A stretch of DNA of 35,559 nucleotides from Candidatus Rifleibacteriota bacterium. Its GTDB lineage: Bacteria > Muiribacteriota > UBA6191 > JACPRK01 > JACQZM01. The notes beneath the pieces were generated by a model. It searched no databases, was not told where the DNA came from, and saw nothing but the letters and a program-made list of their open reading frames with translations. The first letter of the stretch is position 1. The number at the start of each line of letters is the position of its first letter. The stretch is taken from contig JACQZM010000205.1 of the NCBI GenBank assembly GCA_016213885.1, positions 1 to 35,559 of the forward strand, given 5' to 3'. Both the position numbers and the translations under genes were made by a program. Of the stretch, positions 1 through 10,000 are shown piece after piece.

Positions 1-1
1 C

Positions 2-112
2 CTCTACTACTCCAGGTACCCGGACGAGATCGACGAGGCCATCGCCGAGAACCGCGGTTTTAAGTGGCAGGCGGTCGAGGGCCGACTCGGCTCGCCGGTC
101 AAGCGCGGATGA
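2..112 (+). CDS. DUF433 antitoxin-like protein (3' end only)
   Basis: Only the last 36 codons are in the window, ending in TGA at 110-112. The visible stretch has the tyrosine pair, the RYPDEIDEAI segment and the acidic AEN ending that are typical of the C-terminus of DUF433 proteins, small proteins usually encoded directly upstream of DUF5615 PIN-like toxins. The stop overlaps the ATG of the next gene (ATGA at 109-112), so the two are translationally coupled as expected for a toxin-antitoxin pair. The DNA-binding part lies outside the window. Family assignment rests on this short tail and on the partner gene; the antitoxin role is inferred. Confidence 0.6.
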   Translation, partial: LYYSRYPDEIDEAIAENRGFKWQAVEGRLGSPVKRG

Positions 113-330
113 AGCTCCATGTCGACGAGGACGTTGCGGCCGCCGTGGCGGAGAGCCTGCGGCGCCGCCGAATCGACGTGGTTGCCACCCACGAGGCAGG
201 GAACGCTCACGCCTCGGACGCCGCGCCGCTCAAGTTCGCCGCGGATGCAGGACGATGCCTGGTGACACGTGACGTCAGGGACTTCGTGTCCCTTGCAATC
301 GGCGGACACCAGGAGCAGGATACGACTTGA
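109..330 (+). CDS. DUF5615 PIN-like toxin, short
   Basis: A 73-aa protein starting MKLHVDEDV. The early DED acidic motif, the RRRRIDVVATHEAG segment, and LVTRDVRDF near residue 57 match the order of conserved acidic segments in DUF5615 PIN-like nucleases (beta1 Asp, the HD(V)xTV strand, and the TxDxDF strand). Family members are usually about 110-125 aa. This one stops soon after the DF motif, losing the final strand and helix. Another frame continues after the DF motif with a GYDLIVTV segment that could be the missing strand, so a frameshift around 290-320 is possible. Start chosen because ATG overlaps the upstream stop. Presumed ribonuclease toxin of a VapBC-like module; activity of this short form is doubtful. 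Confidence 0.6.
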   Translation: MKLHVDEDVAAAVAESLRRRRIDVVATHEAGNAHASDAAPLKFAADAGRCLVTRDVRDFVSLAIGGHQEQDTT

Positions 331-400
331 TCGTCACGGTCGGGGCAGCGGCCAGGGCTCGTGCCGCCAGCCTCTCGCACTCTTCCGGAAGGCGACAACG

Positions 401-2812
401 ATGACTGCCTGCTCTCACCTGGTCTCGACGTCACGCACGGCCGCGCTGATCGCGCTGGCCACGACTCTGCTGTGGACGACCCGCTCCGGTGCCTCCGATC
501 TCGCCGGCCTCTCCAGCGAGCTCGCCGACTGCAACGTCGGCCTGCGGATGGCTCCCTCCCCGGTGTTCAAGGGGCTGGCGATGACGATCCCGGTGGCGGT
601 CCGGGAGTTCAGACCCCGGACGCAGGCCGACGCGGACGTCATCAAGGCGCTCATGCCGACGCCGGGCGAGATGAGGTCGGGGTGGCAGTGGGACTTCTCC
701 CACGGATTCGGTCAGCTGATGCCGATCGGAGGTACGGTCCCGTGCCGGGTCTTCGTGATGGAGATCGACCCGCTCCACGCCCCCACGGTCAAGGCCAAGA
801 TCCAGGCCTCGGCCCCGTTCGTCTACGAGACCCCCGGGTTCCAGAAGACGATCCAGGTGCTCGGAGCCGCGGTGTTCAAGACGAACTCGAGCGACCTGAC
901 GAGCATGTTTCCGGACATCCCGATGTCGCTGGGCCCACCGAGCCTGGGGACGAGCCTGGCCTTCGTCGCCTCTCACAGCTCCTCTCCTTCCCCGGAGCTG
1001 ACCGGGACGTTCGTCTTCGACGGGACCGACGCGACGTTCCAGAGAGGGCTGGCGCTCGCGGGCTTGAGCCGGGACAGGCCGCCGCGGCCGAAACCTCCGG
1101 CCCACTGGATCGACGACGCGAGGATGACGCTGGAGGGCGTCGGCAAGGGCGACTACACCGAGTTCACCGTGTGGACGGGCGCGATCCCCTCGGGCGCGTG
1201 GACGGTGGGCGTGAAAGATACCCTCTCGGTCACCCTCTCCGCCCAGACCGCCGGCTGGGACTACCGGGTCGAGCCGCTCCCGCTGGCACTCCCGGACGGA
1301 ACCGTCGACACCAGCGGCGTCGCCTTGCCAGAGATAGGGTCGAACCGGGTGGAGATCCACCTCACGGCGTTGCCTCTTCTTCTGGGGGGAGAGCTGCGGT
1401 CGGCGTTGATCCAGATGGTGCTCAGGGCCTGGAGGTGGAGAAAGATCCTCACGGCCCCGGCCGAGCCGGTCACCCAGACGCTCCTGCGCCTGAACGAGCC
1501 GCTCTTCGAGTACATCTGTCTCTCCACTGCCGAGCGGCGGATGAAACCGATATCGAAGCCGCTCACGGAGAAGCCCCCTCCCCGGCTCGACGCCGTGGGT
1601 GAGGCGCTCCTCGACGCGCGCGTGGGAGCGGCCCGCAGCCAGGCGACCGCGCCCGCCGGGGCGCACGCTCTCCACTCGAGCCGACCCACCGGAACGAGGA
1701 AGGACTCCTTCTACCCGTGTTGCGCCGAGCTCCTGGACTACCAGATGAACGCGCTGTTCGTCACGGCGATGGATGGCGGGCTGGGGCTCAAGGCCTTTCT
1801 CAGGAGGTCCCGACCGGAGGACGCTGCCAGGAGAGAGGCCTCCCGCAAGGCGGCCCAGAGCTCGCTGGCGAACCAGCTTGTGGATCTCGTGGCCGCTGGC
1901 TTCCACCGACCCCAGCGCGACCTCCCGCTGAGTGACACGCTGGAGGACCTCGACGGCCGGGGCGCCCCGGGCATCGCCGATCCGACGCTCGAGCCCGACC
2001 TCGTCTGGCTGGCCAGCGCCACGACCGGGGTCTCGCCCTCCAGCGCGCTGGTCAATCCCCTCGCAGCGCTCGAGGGCACCAGACCACAGAAGACGCTCTC
2101 CGCGCTCGTCTCGGCTGGGGTCAGGGCGGTCCTCTGGACCAGGCTCCCCGAGTTCGATCCCGCCCGCCACTACTTCCTCCTCACGCAGGAGACCCTTCCC
2201 TCGCTGACCGCGCCGCTTTCGTTCATGCGATGGAAGTACGCGGCGAGCGGCGAGAAGAGCGCCAGGGTGAAGGCCGATGGCCGCGCGTCGGGATACTCCG
2301 ACGAGTGGTGGAGGAGCTCGGCGTACAGCACCGTCTCGACGTCTGGCGACAAGGAGACGTTCCTCTACATGTACATCAAGCAGAAGCTCGATACCCAGCG
2401 AGCCACCCTCACCGCCGCGGTGCCCACCGTCGGACAGTCGTTCCAGTGCCTGGCGTTCTCCGGCGAGCTCGACGGCAAGCCGGGCTCCGCGCTCACGCCG
2501 GTGACGCCGACGCGGGCTGCCGATGCCGTGGCATCCGCCGTCCGGCTGAACCTCGAGGCGATCGACGCGCTCGACCCGAACCCGGACGCGAGCCGGAGGG
2601 AGTTCGCCACGCGGGTGTTGCCGGCGGTGTTCCTCAAGTCGGATCGCGTGGCCCGCCAGTCGTGGGCGACGCTGCTGATCGGGCGCAGTCTCTCCTCCGA
2701 TTCACCGGCCGACCCGGTGGCACTCCTCAGACTGGTGCTGACGTCGCTCGCACAGGCGGGAGAAGGGCAGGCGACCCTGGTCACCACCGCCGGAAACGAG
2801 GTGCTCCGATGA
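401..2812 (+). CDS. Large exported protein of unknown function (803 aa)
   Basis: The open frame extends further upstream, but the ATG at 401 is chosen because GGAAGG at 387-392 sits 8 bases before it and it begins a good Sec signal peptide: a short polar start, the hydrophobic core TAALIALATTLLW, then a likely cleavage after RSGA near residue 32. The mature protein is mixed alpha/beta with several Cys residues (for example the YPCCAELLDY segment), which would suit disulfides outside the cytoplasm. A charged, Arg/Ala-rich helical stretch lies in the middle third. I do not recognise a family. The stop overlaps the next start (ATGA at 2809-2812), so it is the first gene of a three-gene operon with the 380- and 2794-aa proteins. 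Function unknown; probably works with those two. Confidence 0.8.
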   Translation: MTACSHLVSTSRTAALIALATTLLWTTRSGASDLAGLSSELADCNVGLRMAPSPVFKGLAMTIPVAVREFRPRTQADADVIKALMPTPGEMRSGWQWDFSHGFGQLMPIGGTVPCRVFVMEIDPLHAPTVKAKIQASAPFVYETPGFQKTIQVLGAAVFKTNSSDLTSMFPDIPMSLGPPSLGTSLAFVASHSSSPSPELTGTFVFDGTDATFQRGLALAGLSRDRPPRPKPPAHWIDDARMTLEGVGKGDYTEFTVWTGAIPSGAWTVGVKDTLSVTLSAQTAGWDYRVEPLPLALPDGTVDTSGVALPEIGSNRVEIHLTALPLLLGGELRSALIQMVLRAWRWRKILTAPAEPVTQTLLRLNEPLFEYICLSTAERRMKPISKPLTEKPPPRLDAVGEALLDARVGAARSQATAPAGAHALHSSRPTGTRKDSFYPCCAELLDYQMNALFVTAMDGGLGLKAFLRRSRPEDAARREASRKAAQSSLANQLVDLVAAGFHRPQRDLPLSDTLEDLDGRGAPGIADPTLEPDLVWLASATTGVSPSSALVNPLAALEGTRPQKTLSALVSAGVRAVLWTRLPEFDPARHYFLLTQETLPSLTAPLSFMRWKYAASGEKSARVKADGRASGYSDEWWRSSAYSTVSTSGDKETFLYMYIKQKLDTQRATLTAAVPTVGQSFQCLAFSGELDGKPGSALTPVTPTRAADAVASAVRLNLEAIDALDPNPDASRREFATRVLPAVFLKSDRVARQSWATLLIGRSLSSDSPADPVALLRLVLTSLAQAGEGQATLVTTAGNEVLR

Positions 2813-3951
2813 CCCGCCGCCGTGACGCTGCCGGACCGGTCGGATGTGCGCTCACCGCATGCCTCCTCCCCTGGCTCGTCCTGCCTCTGGTCGGGCTCGC
2901 CTCCGGAGACCCGCCGGAGAACCCGCTCAGGGTCTGGGGCCAGATCGTCGGGGACGTTCCCGCCAGTCTCGTGGCGCAGCTCTCCACACCGCCGGGATCA
3001 TCGCTCGCGGCGCTCACGGCGACCGCGACGATCCGCACGACCGGAGGCGTCACGTACTACACGGCCGAGTGGCCGGCCGGCCCGGCGCTCGACCTCATCG
3101 CGCGATCGGCCCGTCTCTCGCTCGAGTCTCCCGACGGGTCGAGCGCCGATGCCCTTCCGATATCGACGGCGGCCTCCTGGCCGTTCCAGGTCAACCTCGT
3201 GAACGGCCGGCCCGCTCTTCCCACGAGCGTGATCGCCGTCGCCCGGGCGGAGCTGAGCACCGGGACGAGGGAGGAGTACCTCTTCGTCGCCGTCGTCGCC
3301 CGCACCGATGGACGGACGGTGCCCGGCCGGATCTCGTGGCGACCGTGGGAGGGCATGCCGCTCGTCACGACGGCGTTCACGGCCAACGGCGGAGTCACGG
3401 TGAGTCGCCTGACCACGCCGGTCCCGCATGACGAGGAGCCACCGTCGACCTGGGAGGTCGAGTGGGTTCCGACGGATCCTCTGGAGCCCCGGACGTTCCA
3501 GCGGGTCTCGCTCCGGGACGGGGTGCTGGTCCTGGCCGATCAGATCGGCGAGGGGCCCGATCTGCCGGAGGCCCCCCCTCTCGAACGGCGCCGCGGCGGC
3601 CTCGTCCTCTTCGACCACGAGCTGAAGCTCTCTCCAGGCGACTGGCTCTCGCTCGAGCTCGAGGCCTCGCTGGGCTCGGCAAGCCAGGTACGCGCGGAGC
3701 TCGCGAACGGGTCGATCACGTCGGCCCCGCGATCGGACGGCTCCCGCGGGATCGGCCTTCCACTGCGCGGCGCCTCCGTCGTCGATCTCCCTGACGGCAA
3801 GGTCTGGGTGAACGCCTCGTTCGAATGCACACGATCGCGGACGATCCGCAAGCTCACGATCACCGGACCGGCCGGCGACTCGCCCCGCGCATCCTGGACG
3901 CTTCGCAGGCTGGTGCGCTTTCTGGACCACTCTCGCAAAGGAGGCTACTAG
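2809..3951 (+). CDS. Exported beta-rich protein of unknown function (380 aa)
   Basis: Starts at the ATG overlapping the previous stop. It has a classical signal peptide: MTRRR basic start, then hydrophobic residues 11-30 ending in GLASG. The mature part opens with LRVWGQIVGDVPASL and alternates hydrophobic and Ser/Thr residues, suggesting beta-sandwich modules like the small regulatory or decoration domains of many exported bacterial proteins; this is a resemblance of pattern, not a recognised family. The last 20 residues are Arg-rich. It ends TAG at 3949-3951, with a strong AAAGGAGG just before the stop. Its place between two other unrecognised large proteins, with overlaps on both sides, says the three are made together. 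Confidence 0.8.
   Translation: MTRRRDAAGPVGCALTACLLPWLVLPLVGLASGDPPENPLRVWGQIVGDVPASLVAQLSTPPGSSLAALTATATIRTTGGVTYYTAEWPAGPALDLIARSARLSLESPDGSSADALPISTAASWPFQVNLVNGRPALPTSVIAVARAELSTGTREEYLFVAVVARTDGRTVPGRISWRPWEGMPLVTTAFTANGGVTVSRLTTPVPHDEEPPSTWEVEWVPTDPLEPRTFQRVSLRDGVLVLADQIGEGPDLPEAPPLERRRGGLVLFDHELKLSPGDWLSLELEASLGSASQVRAELANGSITSAPRSDGSRGIGLPLRGASVVDLPDGKVWVNASFECTRSRTIRKLTITGPAGDSPRASWTLRRLVRFLDHSRKGGY
3937..3944 (+). promoter_or_regulatory. Strong Shine-Dalgarno in front of an out-of-frame GTG
   Basis: AAAGGAGG stands 6 bases upstream of a GTG at 3951 that overlaps the previous TAG (TAGTG). This is an ideal coupled start, but the GTG frame closes at 4181, while the 2794-aa reading frame begins with ATG at 4007 in another frame and has no good ribosome binding site of its own. 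Either a short coupled ORF precedes the giant gene or one base is missing near 4000. Confidence 0.7.
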
Positions 3952-4006
3952 TGGCCGCCGAGCTGGATCGAGACGAGCTGTCGTCGCGCAAGGCCTTCTC
4001 CGCTCG

Positions 4007-7000
4007 ATGCGCGGCGCGCTGCTCCGGCCGGCTTCCGGGCCGACAGCGGTGTTCGGGAGCGAGATCTGGCAGCTGGAAGCGATCGAATCCTGGAGCCGGT
4101 CGACCGGCTCGTGGACCGCGTTCTTCCCGCAGCGACCGGGCGAGCTGGCCGGCGACAAGAGGGTCGCTGGCTCCGTGCTGAGGATCACCGCGCGCCGGCC
4201 GATCGTGGTCTCGGTGCGTGGAACCCCCGCTCAGGTCGGGCTGCTCGACAAGCTGGCAGCGGGTGATGCGCCGGAGTTCTGCGGGGTCGTGTCCACGACG
4301 TCGATTCCGTTGCAGGACATCCTGTCGGCGCTCGAGCGCTCCGGCCGCTTCGCCAGGGGTCGGGGTGCGCTCTGGTTCGGGGACCTGGGTGCGGGCCGCT
4401 GGGCCCGGGTGGCGGACGGCTCCTCGAACCCGGCCTGCCCCCCCGGCATGACGTTCCGATGCGCCGTGGGACCGTCGCCCGGTGGCGGCGCCTCGCCATC
4501 GCCGCGCGCTGCCGGGCTCTCGGCGCTTTCGCCCGAGGGCGCGGGCCCGGCCGCACCCGCGCCGCTCGATCGGACCGACAGCCCCTCGTTCGACGCCCTC
4601 AGCGATTGGCAGGGCAACGCCATCAGCGCCACCGGTCTGACCACCGCCCCGTTCCCCGACACGCCACCACCCGGCTTCCTGATCGGAGGCTATCGCTTCG
4701 CCGGCCCCTCCTCGGCTCCTACGATGGCGCTGGCCACGATGACCCTTCCGGACGGCCTCCTCGCGATGACCAACCTCCCACGGGTCGTTCCGGTGCGCAT
4801 CCGGTTCGACGAGACCGGGGCCTTGTGCGGCTACGAGCTCCTCAGCATCGGCGGGCTCCTGGTGGGGGGAAAGGGGACCGACTCCCGGGGCGCCAGCGTG
4901 ACGAAGAGCGTCGACTCCTGGCAGAGCGGGAAGCCGATGCGGATCGTCGTCGATCCGACCGGCACGCTCCTGGGCTTCGGCCGCACGGATCTCCCGGCGG
5001 TCAGGGGGCTCGAGATCGACGCCGCCGGTCACCCCCAGGGGGACCCGGTGACGCTCTCGGCCTGTCCGGTGTCGTTCCTCTACCGGCAAGCGGTCGTCGA
5101 CCCGCTCTTCGTCGGGCCCGGGATGGGACAGCCCGTGAGCCCGTACCTCCAGCTCTCGGTCCAGCAGGTCGGCAAGTCCTGGCCGTTCCTCCGATGGAGC
5201 GCCGGCGCTCCGACCAGCGCGGCGCCCATGGCGCTTCCCACCGGGTCGGACGCGGTCCTCGTCGCGCCCGGCGTCTTTCGCACCCGCAGCCTGTGGGTCG
5301 AGTACGACCAGAGCATCGACAAGACGCTGCCTGTGACGTTCACCGCTTCATGGAGGGTACGCACGTTGCCTGCCACGCTCAGGACCACCGACGGACGCGG
5401 GGTCTGGGCGGTCGATGGGCAGGGGGTCGTGGGAGCGAAGGTCGTCTGCAGGCCCAGCCTCCCGGTGGCCGCGGACAAGATCCCGCCGATCCCGATCTCG
5501 TACGTGAAGCCCTCCAACCCGCGACCGATCCGCTACCTGGCCAGCGGCATCGCCGAGCTCCTCGTGGAAGACTGGTTCTCCATCCAGGCCTGGTCGGACA
5601 AGAGCCTCTTCGTGGTCCACGACCCGACGGAATCGTTCCAGCTCACGCTCCGACCCTCGCTGAGCATCGGGTTCGACGCGCGCGGTCTCGTGGTCACGAT
5701 CAATCCGATCCTGGCCATCGCCGGCCAGAACTTCGCAAGGAGCGGTGCCGGCTACATCGAGAGTCTCATGCTGTACCTCAGGCCGAAGCTGGTCTTCGAG
5801 AGGACCATCGACTGGGGCGCTCTTCTGACCGACACGTTGAAGACGCTGAGGAACTGCTTCCGGAAAGGGCCGCTCAACCCGATCCTCCGCGGGCTCCATT
5901 CGGACACGCTGAGGCATCCCTCGAAGTGGGTGGGGGGCCTCTGGAGGGGGATCAGAGCGCTGTTCAAGACGATCGGTTCCAGGTGGCAGTGCGACTCCGG
6001 GGGCGTCCAGATCGGCTTGGCTCTGCTGGGGCGGATCAACGATGCCGGATCGGACGATCCGCAGAACCGCGTGACGCTCTTCGGGAACCTGAGCGCCTCG
6101 AAGGCGCCAAAGACCAAGACCCGGATCGAGGACGAGAGGAAGAAGGGACTTCCGTGCGCGGCGCATGCCTTCTACGACTGGAGTCGCACGCTCGCCGCCG
6201 AGGGAGGGCTCATCTACCAGAGATTCGCCTCGGGCTCCGAAGCCGACACCACCCAGTCGTGGACCATGGCGGCGACGTTCAACCGGTCGCCGAGCAAGAC
6301 GGTGACCTGCACGGCGGTCGACAACGAGACGACGCGGTTCGAGGTCGACGGGAGCTTCCAGCTCCCGGAGTCGTGGGACTGGTGCGCCGACCGGACCGCC
6401 ACCGGTCGGTGGATCTACACGCACGAGTTCGAGCCGGATCGCGTCACGAACCGGGCGGAGTTCTCCGCCACGGATCTCGTGTCGCTCGAGTTCCAGAAGA
6501 CCGACGCTGCCAGGTTCTGGCGGTCCGGATCCGATTCCGACCTGACGACGATCGACGTGGACCTGACCGACCTCTCGCTCCTCCTCGAGGCGACGCAGTC
6601 GAAGAAGGACGTCTCGCAGCGAGGGCAGTTCTCCCTGTCGATCTTCGCCGGCACCCCCGGGGACGACACGGGCGCCGGCACGCATGAGGTGCTCCTGGAC
6701 CTCGGCGCCGTCTGGAAGTCGAAGGGAGCGAGCCCCGACTCGGGCGGCTTCCTCTCCGGCAACCGACGCCTCGCGGCGATGAACGGCTTCGGCCTGTTCG
6801 GGAAGCCCTCGGTGTTCACGCGCTACCCCCTCGGCCGGGAGACCCAGGTGTTCTTCGACCTGGAGTTCGACGGGATCGCCGAGGGGAACAGGGTGCGACT
6901 CGAGAGCGTGAACGGCCTGTACGTGACCAGCGGGACCAAGATGTTCTCGGTGGAACTGGGGGCGCGCACCTCCGATGGGCCCACCTGGTCTCCTCTCGTC

Positions 7001-10000
7001 GTGACCGTTCAGCACGACAGATCTGGAACGGCCGGAGGGGCGAGCCTCTCGAATCTGCCGATCGGCCCCGTGATCGTGAAGAGCGGCTTGATCCAGGTCA
7101 ACCCGGCTGCCGACCCGCAGCAGTCGTTCTTGAAGCGCCTCGTCGTGGGCGGGGAGATCGACATCACCCGGATCGGCGGTCGCGCCCTCGGCGACGCGGG
7201 GCTCGACCTGGGGGCGACGTGGAACCTCCAGTCGGACGTGTTGAGCCTCTTCCTCTCGGTACCGACCGCGCAGCTGTTCCGCTGCCCCGACCTCAAGACC
7301 GCCTCGCTCGCCGGGACCGTCGACTACTCCCAGGGCTGGAAGAACGCAGTCTGGAACCTCGGTGCCCAGTGCGTCGTGGCTCCTTCGTGGCTCGACGGCA
7401 AATCGGCGACGGCCACCGCGTCGCTTGCGGGATCGCCCACACCGGACCAGGTCGGAATCAAGGTCACGGGGCTGATCCCCTCGATCGAGTACTGGACCGA
7501 CGGCTCCGTGACGATCAACAGCCTGGGCCTGACGTGGGACTTCGACACGAAGACGCTCGGGTATCTGGGCACCACGACGATCACGCTCCCCTCGAAGCCG
7601 GCCTTCCTCAAGGATGGCTACAAGCCCTACCTCCAGTTCCCCCGGCAGCTCGAGGGCCAGCTCTCCGGGACTGGCAAGAGCCTCTCCATCATCGCCCAGT
7701 GCGTGCCCAAGCTCCAGGCGATGATCACCGACTCCGTGGGGCTCCAGATCGACACGCTCGCGTTCAAGAAGGCCAGCCCGCTCGGGATCAGCCTCTCGGG
7801 CCTGCTGAGCTGCGGCGACTCGTCGGTCCCGCTCCACGCCTCGTTCGGGTCGGGGGACACGTCGCTCGCGCTCTCGGCGCCGTCCACCTCGACGTTCACG
7901 ATCCCGCTGGGTGGTGGCGCCTCCGTCTCGATCACCGGGGTGACGCTCGCGTTCGCCATCCAGACCGGGCAGACGATCGTGACCCTCTCCGGAAAGGGCG
8001 TCGTGAGCGTGGACGGGAAGTCGTACTCCGGGGACGTCTCGCTCTCGGTCGACAGCAAGAAGAACATGAAGCTCGCCGCCACCGGTCTTGACGGGGTCGA
8101 CCTCGGGATCGGCGGGGATCTGCAGGGGTTCTCGATCACGGCCGACGGCCTGTCGCTCTCGTCGACCCTGACCAGCTCCGGCGATCGGACGACCTCGACC
8201 TCCGTGACGGTGGATCTCGCGTTCCCCCAGGACTGGCCCGGGATCGGCGGCGAGAAGGTCCACGGGACGATCACGGTCGCGGCCAACGGCGACTTCTCCC
8301 TCACGGTGGATTCGAAGCTCGATCTGGGACTGGGAGGACTGCCGATCGAGCTCGACATCAGCCGGTTCGTGATCGGCCGGACCAAGGGGGTGTTCTCGGC
8401 GCAGGGCGCTGCCCAGCTCAAGTTTCTGCGACCGATCAACACGGTGCTGGGCCAGTCCGGCGACACCCCGGTCGTGGTGGACTGCACGATCGGACTGACG
8501 CAGGACAAGAGGATCCTCTTCGCGGCCAAGCTCACCAACGATCTATCGAGCATCCCGTTCAACATCGGGTTCGCCCAGGGGACGCTCGGGGTCAAGAACC
8601 TCGCCCTGTCCACCGGTCCGTCGCTCGCGGCCAGCATCCAGCTCGCACTCACCAGCCCGTCGAACTTCCTCCTGACCATCACCGGGTCGCTCCGGGGCGA
8701 GGCGGTCTCGTTCGAGATCACGAGCGTGCCACCGCTGGCGGTCGACGCGCTGGTGTTCAAGCTCGACCTGGCGAACCTCTCGTACAAGCAGGTCTTTCCC
8801 GGCTTCATGGGGGCCGGCGCCACGATGTTCGTCCAGGTGGGCGTGGACCTCTTGTTCAACCTGAAGGCCAACCTGGGCAAGTTCCTCTACATCCTGCCCA
8901 GCTCGCTGCCCCCCTTCGGGTTCCCGTTCTTCGACGAGATCCAGCTGGGGATGACGATCCTCGGGTTCCAGGCCGCGGCCGGCCTGTCGCTGCCGGCGCC
9001 GCAGATCCCGGACGCGACGGTCGCCACGAGGTTCGTCGGGGACATCATCAAGGGGTTCCGGGACTCGAACTGGGATCCGCTCTACCAGTTCTTGAAGGGG
9101 AGCGATGGCGATGCGATCCGGAACATCTTCAGAGGGCCCGGGATCGGAGACGTGGCGCTGGGCCTGCCCACGCGCTTGAAGTCGGCGTTTCCCAACCTGC
9201 CGGTCGGCACGCTCTTCTCGATGGAGCCAGACCCGGAGAAGGTCCTGGTGCTGTCGCTCGTGCCGGGGCTCCACTACCTGACCGATCTGATCCCGAACAG
9301 CGACCTCGCCGACGGGCTCGTGAAGGCCTTCCAGTTCTGCCAGGCCGTGGGCGAGCTGTTTGGCGACCCGAGGAAGATCGCCGAGATCATCCCGCCCGGC
9401 AAGCGGACCGGGAGCGTGGAGTACAGCTTCGCCGGGTCGGCCTCGATGAGCGGCAGCTACTCGGTGCAACCCCCGCAGGACGTGCTCGCCTCCGGGAGCG
9501 CCGCCGGGATCCCGGCATTTGCCGATCTGTGCACCGCCACCGACTGGGTCGAGCTCTCCGGCAAGATCGCCACGATCCGGTCGATCGTCAGCATGCGGCA
9601 GGCACCGGTGAGCACGAGCTTCGCGTTCACCTCTGACGCGGGGACGTCGTTTGCCGGGACGATCGACGACCGGTGGATCTCGCTGCGGCAGTACGTCACC
9701 GCGACGCTTGACCTGATGGACCACGCCTCGCCGTCCAGCCGGCTCTTCCAGATGGACCATGCGCTCTCGATGCACCTCGAGAAGATGATCGGCGAACACG
9801 GGGGGCTCGTCGATTCCGACCAGGAGCTCATCAGTACCGACGGTCGAGTCCGGCTCTCGCTCTTCGGCTCGTCCGCCGATCTCGTGGTGAAGTCCGGTGC
9901 GGGGATCCAGCTCTTCGCCGGCTCCGCGGGGCTCCTGGGCGTGACCACCGCCCCCTGCCCCCTGGGCACGCTGCGGTTCGTCTCCACCATCGTCAGGGAG

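Noticed and set aside
5348..8263. 971-codon open frame on the minus strand under the giant gene
   Set aside because: Arg/Gly/Pro/Glu-rich, low in hydrophobics and without domain signals; an antisense shadow produced by high third-position GC in the plus-strand gene.
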